Shown here piece by piece: positions 51,119-58,903 of a stretch of DNA of 64,000 bases. The notes below the pieces were generated by a model that saw nothing but the letters and a program-made list of their open reading frames with translations, had not been told where the DNA came from and searched no databases. This DNA is from Thermopolyspora flexuosa (lineage in GTDB: Bacteria; Actinomycetota; Actinomycetes; Streptosporangiales; Streptosporangiaceae). The position numbers and the translations under genes were made by a program. Position 1 is the first letter of the stretch. The number at the start of each line of letters is the position of its first letter. The DNA lies in the NCBI RefSeq assembly GCF_006716785.1, contig NZ_VFPQ01000001.1:1426001-1490000 (forward strand), written 5' to 3'.

Positions 51119-51250
51119 GTGACAGCGCATGTGCCGGACGAGCTGCGTCCGGTGGACCTCAGCGATGACGATCTCGGCTGGGCCGACGACGAGCCCGAGG
51201 ACGACACCGCGCGTCTGCTGGAGGAACGCCCGCCACACTGGTCCGAGTGA
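51119..51250 (+). CDS. Small acidic protein (43 residues), leaderless
   Basis: VTAHVPDELRPVDLSDDDLG, then a DDEPEDD stretch and LLEERPPHW near the end. Very acidic with a conserved-looking RPPHW tail. GTG start directly behind a TATCCT -10 box (51107-51112), so the mRNA would be leaderless. A strong terminator follows. The 43-codon length and clean promoter-terminator bracketing make it credible. Function unknown; I recall similar short acidic proteins in related actinobacteria, but this needs a search. Confidence 0.7.
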   Translation: MTAHVPDELRPVDLSDDDLGWADDEPEDDTARLLEERPPHWSE

Positions 51251-51379
51251 ATTACGCGATTGATTGTCGCCGATTCAACGGACCATCCCGTTTTTCGGTT
51301 TTGGTGGCCTCTGTGGCATGCCCGGTCATCCCGGCACCGTCCGACAGGGAAAACCGTCCGAGAACCCGTCATCACCCGT

Positions 51380-51419
51380 AACGGGTCGGCGCCGCCCGTC
51401 GCGACGCCGACCCGTTTTT
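51380..51419 (+). terminator. Rho-independent terminator with T-run
   Basis: AACGGGTCGGCG / CGCCGACCCGTT, 12 bp with a 13-nt loop, running directly into TTTTT. One of the few classical T-tailed terminators in the window; it ends the transcript of the 43-residue gene and faces the convergent ABC permease gene. Confidence 0.85.
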
Positions 51420-51465
51420 CCATTGCCCGCCGGAAATATTCACGGGGCGCGTTTGTCAGGCGCGC

Positions 51466-52404
51466 TCACGACACGACGTCCTTGCGCCGGAAGCGCCGGA
51501 AGGCGAACGCGATGAGGATCGCCGCGTAGGTGACCGACACCGACGTGCCCTTGATCATGCCGCTGAAGTCCATGTCCAGCGCGAGGGCGTCCATCCAGGC
51601 GGTGTTCCAGTACGTGGGCAGGAACTCGCGCACCGAGCCCAGCGTGTCCACCGCCTGGAGGATGTTGCTCACGATCACCAGCCCGACCGCGCCGCCGACC
51701 GCGCCGAGCGGCGAGTCGGTGCTCACCGAGAGCAGGAACGCCAGCGCGGCGACGACCAGCTGGCTCACCAGGGCGTACCCGATCACGATGCCGAACCGGG
51801 GCAGCACGTCGAGCGCGGGGATCGTCTCGCCGGTGCCCGGCACGATGATGTCGTTCCAGCCGAACGCGAGCGTGCCGGCGATCAGCGCCATGACCGGCAG
51901 GCAGATCACCGCGGCCGCGGAGAAGCCGAGCGCGACGATCAGCTTCTGCCGCAGCAGCCGGTCCCGGGGGACCGGGGCGGCGAGCAGGTAGCGCAGCGAG
52001 GACCAGCTCGCCTCGCTCGCCACGGTGTCCCCGCAGAACAGCGCCACCGCCACCACGAGCAGGAAGTTCGCCGACACCGACAGGGAGAACGCGGCGAAGT
52101 TGAGCCCGCTCTGGGTGGCGAGGTCGGACAGCCGCAGCCCGCCCTGCCGCCCGGCCGGGCCCAGCTCGAACGCGACCACCAGGATCCACGGCAGCAGGAG
52201 CAGCAGGCCGAACATCACCGCGGTACGGCGCCGCCGCAGCTGCCGCACGATCTCCACCCGCAGCGGCAGGGTGCGCCCGGCGGCGTAGCCGGGCGCGCCG
52301 CCGTGGGCGGTGCCGCCCGGCGTGCCGGTCGCCCTGCCCTTCGGGTCGTCCTTCGGGCCGGTGCTCGTCATGTCCGGTGTTGTGGCCCGGGCCGCGCCGC
52401 TCAT
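51466..52404 (-). CDS. ABC-2 type transporter permease
   Basis: 312 residues. Cytoplasmic Pro/Gly-rich head (1-50), then six TM segments: AVMFGLLLLLPWILVVAFEL, FLLVVAVALFC, LGFSAAAVICLPVMALIAG, IGYALVSQLVVAALAFLLSV, LGAVGGAVGLVIVSNIL and SVTYAAILIAFAF. DTVASEASWSSLRYLLAAPV is the typical ABC-2 coupling segment. ATG overlaps the stop of the hydrolase-ATPase fusion (ATGA, 52401-52404), so the two form one transporter. The final RRFRRKDVVS is the usual export-permease tail. Confidence 0.9.
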   Translation of the reverse strand: MSGAARATTPDMTSTGPKDDPKGRATGTPGGTAHGGAPGYAAGRTLPLRVEIVRQLRRRRTAVMFGLLLLLPWILVVAFELGPAGRQGGLRLSDLATQSGLNFAAFSLSVSANFLLVVAVALFCGDTVASEASWSSLRYLLAAPVPRDRLLRQKLIVALGFSAAAVICLPVMALIAGTLAFGWNDIIVPGTGETIPALDVLPRFGIVIGYALVSQLVVAALAFLLSVSTDSPLGAVGGAVGLVIVSNILQAVDTLGSVREFLPTYWNTAWMDALALDMDFSGMIKGTSVSVTYAAILIAFAFRRFRRKDVVS

Positions 52405-55049
52405 ACCTTCTCCCCGATCAGGTCCAGGAACACGTCCTCAAGCCGTCCCCGCGTGCCGTTCTCCGCGGCGGAGCCGAGCAGCTCGCCGACCGGCCCGGTC
52501 GCCACCAGCCGCCCGCGATGCATCACGACCACGTGCGTGCAGGTCTGCTCGACCTCGGCGAGCAGGTGACTGGAGACGATCACGGTACGGCCGTCGGCCG
52601 CGTACCGGGTGAGCACCCGGCGCATCTCGGCGATCTGCGGCGGGTCGAGGCCGTTCGTCGGCTCGTCGAGCACGAGCAGGTCCGGCAGGCCGAGCATCGC
52701 CTGGGCGATGGCGAGCCGCTGCCGCATGCCCTGCGAGTAGGTGCGCACCGGCCGGTCGACCGCCGCGCCGAGCCCGGCGATCTCCAGCGCCTCCTCCAGG
52801 TGGGCGTCCTCGGCCGGGCGGCCGGTCGCCCGCCAGTACAGCTCGAGGTTGGCCCGGCCGGACAGGTGCGGCAGGAAGCCCGGCCCCTCCACGAACGACC
52901 CCAGCCGGGACAGCACCGGCGCGCCCGGCGTGACCCGGTGGCCGAAGATGCGGATCTCGCCCGCGTCGGGGTGGATGAGCCCCATCAGCATGCGCAGGGT
53001 GGTGGTCTTGCCCGCGCCGTTCGGGCCGAGCAGGCCGAGCACCTGGTTGCGCTCGACCCGGAACGACAGGTCGTTCACCGCGAACTCGCCGTCCCGGTAC
53101 CGCTTGGTGAGGCCGGTGATCACCAGCGGCACGTCGCGCAGCTCGGGGTCGGCGTCGCGGTCCTCGCGGCGGCGCCGCCGCCCGGCCAGCGTGATCGCCA
53201 CCGCGGCCGCGACCGCGGCGAGCGGCAGCGCCCACGTCCAGGCGTCCGGGCCGGTGGCGGGCGCGGCGAGCTCCGGCGCGAGCGGCACGGTCACCGCGGG
53301 CTCGGCGAGCGCGACCCGGTGCACCGCGGCCTTGGCCGGGTTCGCGTACGCCATGTCCGTGGTGCTGACCACGAGCCGCAGCCGGTGGCCCACGTCGAAG
53401 GAGTGGTCGATGGCGGGCAGTGTGACCGCCACGTCGGTCCCCGACCCACTGGCCCGCACCTTGAACGGCGCCACCTGGCCCTCGGGCAGCGTGGCCTGCC
53501 CCGGCGCGGTCTCGTCGTACAGCTTGGCGAACAGCGTCACCTCGCCCTCGCCGTACACCCGCAGGCGCACGGTGGGCGCGCCGGTCACGGTGAGCGGCCG
53601 GGTGAGCGGCTCGGAGGCGAAGGTCGCGAACTGGCCCGGCATGTCGACCGCGACCCCGAACCCGCCGCCCCCGCCGGCGATGCCCGCCAGGCCGGGCACC
53701 GCGGAGATCGCCGCGGGCGAGCCGCCGGGCGGGGACGCCACCGGCTGGGCCGGGCCCGCGAGCGGGACGCGCCGGGTCTGGGTGCCGGCGAGCCCCGGGT
53801 AACGGCCGGAGGTGGCGTGCACGAGCACCGGGCGCCGGGTGCCCGGGTCACGGCCGCCGTCCCGGGTCACCGTGAAGGCGGGCGCCGCCGCCTCGGCCGC
53901 GTCGGTGCGCTTGAGGTACCGGTCGAACCAGGCGACGATCTGCTCGTCCACCCAGTCGGTCTCGTCGTCCCCGCCGTCGTGGCCGCCGGCGTACCAGGCC
54001 ACCCGGACCGGCGCGCCGGTCGCGGCGATCGCGCGGGCGTTCGCGTCGGCGTGGGAGAGCGGGAACAGCGAGTCGCGCTGCCCCTGGATGAGCAGCGTGG
54101 GCACCCGGATGCGGCCCTCGACCGAGATCGGGCTGGACCGGCGCAGCAGCTCGATCGCCTCGGGCGTGGGCGTGCCGGTCTCCGCGACCTGCCGGTAGAT
54201 GTCGCAGATCTCCGGCAGGAACCGCCCGCACCGCACCTCCTGCTCGGTCGGCGCGCGCCCCTGCCCGCGGGTCGCGGACGGGGAGGGCCGCCCGGACCCG
54301 TCCGGGGCCGTGCCGGCGTCGTCCCGGCCCGCCTCGTTCCCGCCGTCGGGGCCGCCCCCGGCGCCCCCGGCCGCGCCGCCGAGGCCGCCGACCCCGCTGA
54401 TCGACGGGGTGCCGCCGCCCCGGTTGAAGAACAGGCCCGCCCACATGCGCTTGAACACCCCGTTCTCCGGGCCGCCGCCGGTGGCGTTGGGGAACAGCGC
54501 GTCGGCGAGGTCGTGCCAGGTGATCATCGGGACGATGGCGTCCACCCGCGTGTCGTAGGCGGCGGTCATGAGCGCGATCGCGCCGCCGTATGAGGCGCCG
54601 GTCATGCCGACCCGCGGGTCGCCGGGCGCGTCGAGCACCACCTCGGGCCGCTTCGCCGCCCAGTCGATGAGCTGCTTGACGTCCTTGACCTCGTAGTCGG
54701 GGGAGTTGAGCGCGATCTGCCCGGTGGAGCGGCCGAAGCCGCGGGCCGACCAGGTGAGCACCGCGTACCCCTGCCGGGCGAGCAGCATCGCCTGCTCGCG
54801 CACGCTCTGCTTGCTGCCGCCGAACCCGTGGCCGAGCAGCACGAGCGGCCCGCGGCCGCCGCCCGCCGGCGGGAAGAACGTCGCGTCGATCGTGACCCGC
54901 TGGTCGTCCGCGGGCCCGTCCACGACGGTGATGGTATGGTCCTCGCCCCGCACCTCCGGGCCGGACGGCCACAGCACCCATCCGACGGTGGCGAGGAGCA
55001 TCAGCGCGACCAGCACGATCGCCGGTCGGCGTCCGCCGAGCAGCTTCAT
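52401..55049 (-). CDS. Fusion of an X-Pro dipeptidyl-peptidase-like hydrolase with an ABC ATPase
   Basis: 882 residues. TM1 (about 10-27), an extracellular alpha/beta hydrolase of the CocE/S15 type (about 40-580: VLLGHGFGGSKQSVREQAML, nucleophile in GMTGASYGGAIALM, then VAWYAGGHDGGDDETDWVDE with a His of the triad, then a C-terminal jelly-roll), TM2 (about 605-625, WALPLAAVAAAVAITLAG), and a complete cytoplasmic ABC ATPase (637-870: LLGPNGAGKTTTLRML, YSQGMRQRLAIAQAML, LLVLDEPTNGLDPPQI). Start MKLLGGRRPA at 55049. It couples an outside peptidase or esterase to export through the adjacent permease. Substrate unknown. Confidence 0.9.
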   Translation of the reverse strand: MKLLGGRRPAIVLVALMLLATVGWVLWPSGPEVRGEDHTITVVDGPADDQRVTIDATFFPPAGGGRGPLVLLGHGFGGSKQSVREQAMLLARQGYAVLTWSARGFGRSTGQIALNSPDYEVKDVKQLIDWAAKRPEVVLDAPGDPRVGMTGASYGGAIALMTAAYDTRVDAIVPMITWHDLADALFPNATGGGPENGVFKRMWAGLFFNRGGGTPSISGVGGLGGAAGGAGGGPDGGNEAGRDDAGTAPDGSGRPSPSATRGQGRAPTEQEVRCGRFLPEICDIYRQVAETGTPTPEAIELLRRSSPISVEGRIRVPTLLIQGQRDSLFPLSHADANARAIAATGAPVRVAWYAGGHDGGDDETDWVDEQIVAWFDRYLKRTDAAEAAAPAFTVTRDGGRDPGTRRPVLVHATSGRYPGLAGTQTRRVPLAGPAQPVASPPGGSPAAISAVPGLAGIAGGGGGFGVAVDMPGQFATFASEPLTRPLTVTGAPTVRLRVYGEGEVTLFAKLYDETAPGQATLPEGQVAPFKVRASGSGTDVAVTLPAIDHSFDVGHRLRLVVSTTDMAYANPAKAAVHRVALAEPAVTVPLAPELAAPATGPDAWTWALPLAAVAAAVAITLAGRRRRREDRDADPELRDVPLVITGLTKRYRDGEFAVNDLSFRVERNQVLGLLGPNGAGKTTTLRMLMGLIHPDAGEIRIFGHRVTPGAPVLSRLGSFVEGPGFLPHLSGRANLELYWRATGRPAEDAHLEEALEIAGLGAAVDRPVRTYSQGMRQRLAIAQAMLGLPDLLVLDEPTNGLDPPQIAEMRRVLTRYAADGRTVIVSSHLLAEVEQTCTHVVVMHRGRLVATGPVGELLGSAAENGTRGRLEDVFLDLIGEKV

Positions 55050-55168
55050 GCGGCAGAGCCTACTGCCGACTGCTGAGAGATCTATGAGACAAACCGCCGC
55101 GCACCCTCCCACGGCGCCCGCCCGCCGCCGCGTACGGCCCGGCCGTCACGCCCGTGACCTCGGGCTTC

Positions 55169-55202
55169 GCGGCCGGTGCCCCGGGTACGGCGAGCCGGCC
55201 GC
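55169..55202. terminator. Hairpin after LacI gene
   Basis: GCGGCCGG / CCGGCCGC, 8 bp with an 18-nt loop, 67 nt after the LacI stop on the minus strand. No T-run. Confidence 0.4.
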
Positions 55203-55268
55203 ACCTCGCGGCGATACCGGCCGGTGCGGCGGTCGTGGTGCGTGCCCCGGCCGGACGGCCGCGGAGGC

Positions 55269-56282
55269 TCACCGCTGCCGGGGCGGGGCGGTGCTCTCCC
55301 GGATCATCAGGTCGGTGGCGAGCTCGACCCGGGACGGCTCGGGCTTGCCGCCGCGGCCGATGGTGAGCACCATGCGCGTGGCGAGCGCGGCCATCTCCTG
55401 CAGCGGCTGGCGCACCGTGGTGAGCGGCGGCCAGGCCGAGCGGGCGAGCGGCAGGTCGTCGAACCCGACCACGCTCAGGTCGTCGGGGACCCGCAGCCCG
55501 CGCTGCCGGGCGGCCTCGAACACCCCGAACGCCTGCAGGTCGCTTCCCGCGAAGATGGCGGTCGGCGGGTCGTCGAGGTCGAGCAGCGCGTGCCCGTGGT
55601 CGTGCCCGGAGTTGACGAGGAAGTCGCCGTACCGGATGAGCTCGGGGTCGATCGGGATGCCCGCGGTCTCCAAAGCGGCCTTGTAGCCGTCGATCCGGGC
55701 CCGGCTGCACAGCATGTCGGCGGGGCCGCCGATCATGCCGATGCGGCGGTGGCCGAGCTCGATCAGGTGGCGGGTGGCGGCGAGGCCGCCGTTCCAGTTG
55801 GTGGCGCCGACCGACGGCACGCCCGGCGCGGGCTCGCCCTCCGGGTCCACCGTGACGAACGGGATGGACCGGGCGGTGAGCTGCCCGCTCTGCCGCGCCG
55901 ACAGCCGGGAGCCGATGATGATCACCCCGTCGGTACGGCGGGCCGCGATGCGGTCCACCCAGTCGCGGCCGGGACCGGCGTGGGTGTGCAGCACCGAGAT
56001 GACCACGCTGGCGTCGGCCTCGTGGGCGGCCTGTTCGGCGCCGCGGATCAGCTCCATCGCCCACGGGCTCTCGATCTCGGCGAAGACCAGGTCGATGAGT
56101 CCGACCGGCCCGTCCCCCTGCCCGGTGCGCCGCTGGTAGCCGTGCTTGTGCAACAGACGCTCGACGCGCTGCCGGGTCTCGGGGGCAACCTCGGGCCTCC
56201 CGTTGATGACCTTGGAGACCGTGGGGATCGAAACCCCGGCCTCCTCGGCGATCAGCGCGATGGTCACTCGCCTTTTCTGCAT
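55269..56282 (-). CDS. LacI family repressor (XlnR/BxlR-like by operator type)
   Basis: 337 residues. N-terminal LacI HTH (VTIALIAEEAGVSIPTVSKV with hinge NGRPEVAPETRQRV), then the periplasmic-binding-type effector domain (LIDLVFAEIESPWAMELIRG, SVGATNWNGGLAATRHLIEL, GFDDLPLARSAWPPLTTVRQ). ATG at 56282. A perfect CCGAAA-GT-TTTCGG dyad 14 nt upstream suggests autoregulation, and two more such sites lie further upstream. These fit the GAAANTTTC operators of Streptomyces xylanase repressors, so the ligand may be a xylo-oligosaccharide; no xylanase gene is in the window. Confidence 0.9.
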   Translation of the reverse strand: MQKRRVTIALIAEEAGVSIPTVSKVINGRPEVAPETRQRVERLLHKHGYQRRTGQGDGPVGLIDLVFAEIESPWAMELIRGAEQAAHEADASVVISVLHTHAGPGRDWVDRIAARRTDGVIIIGSRLSARQSGQLTARSIPFVTVDPEGEPAPGVPSVGATNWNGGLAATRHLIELGHRRIGMIGGPADMLCSRARIDGYKAALETAGIPIDPELIRYGDFLVNSGHDHGHALLDLDDPPTAIFAGSDLQAFGVFEAARQRGLRVPDDLSVVGFDDLPLARSAWPPLTTVRQPLQEMAALATRMVLTIGRGGKPEPSRVELATDLMIRESTAPPRQR

Positions 56283-56296
56283 GTCGAGAAGTGTAT

Positions 56297-56310
56297 CCGA
56301 AAGTTTTCGG
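56297..56310. promoter_or_regulatory. LacI-type operator at its own gene
   Basis: CCGAAAGTTTTCGG, a perfect 6-2-6 dyad 14 nt upstream of the LacI ATG. It belongs to the GAAANTTTC operator type known from actinobacterial xylanase regulators. Confidence 0.6.
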
Positions 56311-56408
56311 GCACCGCCCGCCGGGTGACGCCGTGCCGTACCGTTCCGTGCCGATCTCCCCGTGACCGCAGGGTCATCGACGTCACGGGAGCAATACCGG
56401 CAACCCTA

Positions 56409-56438
56409 TTGACGAGCGGCCCGGGTTTTGCGTAGCCT
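56409..56438 (+). promoter_or_regulatory. Plus-strand promoter upstream of orphan transcript
   Basis: TTGACG (-35) and TAGCCT (-10) with an 18-nt spacer. Transcription would start near 56445, at the edge of the next operator-like dyad. Confidence 0.45.
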
Positions 56439-56446
56439 CCGGAGCA

Positions 56447-56477
56447 CGAAACATTCGGGAAGTTGGCGAAAGTTTCG
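56447..56477. promoter_or_regulatory. Two GAAANTTTC-type operators just downstream of the orphan promoter
   Basis: CGAAACATTCG (56447-56457, one mismatch in the dyad) and CGAAAGTTTCG (56467-56477, perfect) lie at about +1 and +22 of the inferred start, a typical repression position for a LacI protein. Confidence 0.5.
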
Positions 56478-56550
56478 ATCGGTGCCCCCGCAGAGGGGGC
56501 GCGGGGCGCGCCGATGACCCAGACGTCCGGCCGGACGGGGCCGGACAACC

Positions 56551-56596
56551 GGGCTTGTGTGGTCCCGTTTTGGAGCGCGCGGGATCACACAAGCCC
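56551..56596. repeat. Strong 17-bp hairpin in divergent region
   Basis: GGGCTTGTGTGGTCCCG (56551-56567) and CGGGATCACACAAGCCC (56580-56596) pair along all 17 positions with a single G-U. Loop 12 nt; TTTCC follows. A terminator for a short transcript from the promoter near 56440 is the simplest reading. Confidence 0.6.
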
Positions 56597-56927
56597 TTTC
56601 CATTTGTCGCCGCCGTCGCCTCGTTCGTTCGCCCGTGTCCCGGCGGCCCGGGTGCGCCCCGGCGCCGGACGCCGCGCCGCGGGCGGGATGCCGCCCTCGC
56701 CGTCATGCTCCGCCGTCACCTCGGCCGCGTGGTTCCCTCGTCTCCCTGGGAACGCGCCCGGGCGATCGGATCGCCGGCACACCGTACCGGACATACCGCC
56801 CCCCGGTTTCGCCGGGGTGACCGATGCCAACCCGGCTGGGTCACTCTTCATCCCGGGTGGTACAGGACCACACTGACTCGCGCAATGTCAGCGAGCCATC
56901 GCAGACGGTGAATGCGATCCTGCCGCC

Positions 56928-57878
56928 ATGGCAGCGCCTCCCGCTCCGCGCCCGTTCCTCGGGGCCGCTCTCCTCCTCTTCGTCAGCGCCGCATGGGGGT
57001 CGGCGTTCCCGCTGACGAAGGACGTGATCGATCGTATGCCCGTCGCCGACCTGCTCACCGAGCGCTACGCGATCGCGACGCTCGCCCTCGTCGCGGTGCG
57101 GCCCCGGTGCCTCGCCGGGCTGCCGCGCCGTACCTGGCTCACCGGGGTGTTCGCCGGCCTGCTGTTCGGCTCCGGCCAGACCGCGCAGTCGGTCGCGCTG
57201 CACGAGCTGCCGAGCACGGTCTCCGGCTTCGCGGTCGGCACCTACGTGGTGATCACCCCGCTGCTCGGCATGCTCTTCCTGGGCGCCCGCATCGCCGCCC
57301 GGGTGTGGCTCGCCGCCGGGCTCGCCCTCGCCGCGCTCACCGTGTTCACCCTGCTCCGCGACGCGCAGGACACCGAGATCTCGCTGCCCGCGCTCGTGCT
57401 CACCCTGCTCGCCGCGGTCCTGTACGCGGTGCATGCCCTCGTGCTCGGCCACCGGCGCCGCCACGCCTACGCGGTCGCGGTCATCCAGCTCGGCACGATC
57501 GCGGTGCTCACCGGGGTGGCGGCGCTGCCCGGCGGCCTCGCGCTGCCGGGCAGCACGGCCGACTGGCTGGTGCTGCTGCACCTCGCCCTGGTCGCCTGCG
57601 CCCTCGGCTTCCTCGCCCGGTCGTTCGCCCAGCAGCACGTGCGCCCGGTGACCGCCGCGGTCATCCTCGCCGCCCAGCCGCTGTGGGTCACCGCGTTCTC
57701 CGTCGTGCTGTACGGCGATCCGCTCACCTGGCGGGTGTTCGTCGGCGGCGCGCTCACCGTCGTGGCCGTGCTGCTCGTGCTGCCGAACAAAGCGGTTGAC
57801 CTGGAGTGCACTCCAGGTGGCAGAGTCGGGAGCCGGACAACCCACGCGACCGAGAGCAAACGAGAGGAGTCACGGTGA
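56928..57878 (+). CDS. DMT family transporter (EamA domains)
   Basis: 316 residues with ten TM segments in two EamA repeats (ALLLFVSAAWGSAFPLTKDV near the N-terminus, GFAVGTYVVITPLLGMLF, LLAAVLYAVHALVLGH, PVTAAVILAAQPLWVTAFSV). Exports or imports small metabolites; substrate unknown. The last 25 residues are a polar tail encoded by DNA that also holds the MerR-type promoter of the next gene. Stop overlaps the aldo-keto reductase start (GTGA, 57875-57878). Confidence 0.9.
   Translation: MAAPPAPRPFLGAALLLFVSAAWGSAFPLTKDVIDRMPVADLLTERYAIATLALVAVRPRCLAGLPRRTWLTGVFAGLLFGSGQTAQSVALHELPSTVSGFAVGTYVVITPLLGMLFLGARIAARVWLAAGLALAALTVFTLLRDAQDTEISLPALVLTLLAAVLYAVHALVLGHRRRHAYAVAVIQLGTIAVLTGVAALPGGLALPGSTADWLVLLHLALVACALGFLARSFAQQHVRPVTAAVILAAQPLWVTAFSVVLYGDPLTWRVFVGGALTVVAVLLVLPNKAVDLECTPGGRVGSRTTHATESKREESR
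57796..57826 (+). promoter_or_regulatory. MerR-type promoter with 20-bp palindromic operator
   Basis: TTGACC (57796-57801) and CAGAGT (57821-57826) are separated by 19 nt, the over-long spacer typical of MerR-activated promoters. The perfect palindrome ACCTGGAGTGCACTCCAGGT (57799-57818) fills the spacer. It lies inside the 3' end of the transporter gene, 49 nt upstream of the aldo-keto reductase GTG. Confidence 0.75.
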
Positions 57879-58903
57879 GCGTTGCCAAGCGGACGCTCGG
57901 CCGCAGCGGCATCGAGGTCAGCGCGATCGGGTTCGGCGCCTGGGCGATCGGCGGCCCGCTGTGGTCCCCCGACGGCACCGCCCTCGGCTGGGGCGAGGTC
58001 GACGACGACGAGTCGCTCGCGGCGTTACGGCGGGCCCTCGAGCTCGGGATCACCTTCATCGACACGGCCGACGTGTACGGCGCGGGCCACAGCGAGCGGA
58101 TCATCGGCCGGGCGATCGCGGGCCGCCGGGACGAGGTGGTGATCGCCACCAAGTTCGGCAACGTGTTCGACGAGACCACCCGTACCCTCACCCACACCGA
58201 CGTCTCGCCCGAGTACATCCGGCGGGCCTGCCGGGCCTCCCTCAAGCGGCTCGGCACCGACTACATCGACCTCTACCAGCTGCACGTGGGGGACATGCCG
58301 CTGGAGCGGGTCGACGAGACCATCGCCACCCTGGAGGACCTCGTCGCCGAGGGGCTGATCCGCGCCTACGGGTGGAGCACCGACGACCCCGAGCGGATCG
58401 CCGCCTTCGTCAAGGGCCCGCACTGCACCGCCGTCCAGAACCAGATGAACCTGTTCGACGACGCGCCGCGGATCCTCGCCGTGTGCGAGGCCTACGACCT
58501 GGCGAGCGTGAACCGGGGCCCGCTCGCCATGGGCCTGCTCACCGGCAAGTTCTCGGCCGGGTCCACGCTGCCGCGCGACGACGTGCGCGGCATGAACCTG
58601 GAGTGGCTGACCTACTTCAGCGACGGCCGCCCGAACCCGGAGCTCCTCGCCCGGCTCGACGCGGTCCGCGAGATCCTCACCTCCGGCGGCCGCACCCTCG
58701 CCCAGGGCGCGCTCGGCTGGCTGCTCGCCCGCAACGGCCGTACCGTGCCGATCCCGGGCATCCGCACGGTCGCCCAGGCCGAGGACAACGCCGGGGCGCT
58801 GCGCCACGGGCCGCTCACCGCCGAGCAGTTCACCGAGGTGGAGACGCTGCTTCGTCGTTGGTCTCCGGATACGGCAGACGCAGTACGAACCGAGCCCCGC
58901 TGA
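57875..58903 (+). CDS. Aldo-keto reductase
   Basis: 342 residues, (beta/alpha)8 barrel. Catalytic tetrad region: Asp in FIDTADVYGAGHSERIIG (with Tyr), Lys in EVVIATKFGNV and His in YIDLYQLHV. SVNRGPLAMGLLTGKFSAG and RNGRTVPIPGIRTVAQAEDN form the cofactor-binding end. NADPH-dependent reduction of aldehydes or ketones. GTG at 57875 with GAGAGGAG upstream. A MerR-type promoter drives it, which suggests induction by electrophile, thiol or redox stress. Its last 74 nt overlap the convergent kinase gene. Confidence 0.92.
   Translation: MSVAKRTLGRSGIEVSAIGFGAWAIGGPLWSPDGTALGWGEVDDDESLAALRRALELGITFIDTADVYGAGHSERIIGRAIAGRRDEVVIATKFGNVFDETTRTLTHTDVSPEYIRRACRASLKRLGTDYIDLYQLHVGDMPLERVDETIATLEDLVAEGLIRAYGWSTDDPERIAAFVKGPHCTAVQNQMNLFDDAPRILAVCEAYDLASVNRGPLAMGLLTGKFSAGSTLPRDDVRGMNLEWLTYFSDGRPNPELLARLDAVREILTSGGRTLAQGALGWLLARNGRTVPIPGIRTVAQAEDNAGALRHGPLTAEQFTEVETLLRRWSPDTADAVRTEPR

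Larger units (their letters stand above)
56283..56927. other. 645-nt divergent region with operators, orphan promoter and hairpin
   Basis: Holds three GAAANTTTC-type dyads, a plus-strand promoter at 56409-56438 and a long hairpin at 56551-56596 (each listed separately). No credible protein gene: the longest plus reading, 56463-56876, starts with TTG and shows no family pattern. The final 100 nt should contain the DMT transporter promoter. Confidence 0.5.
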
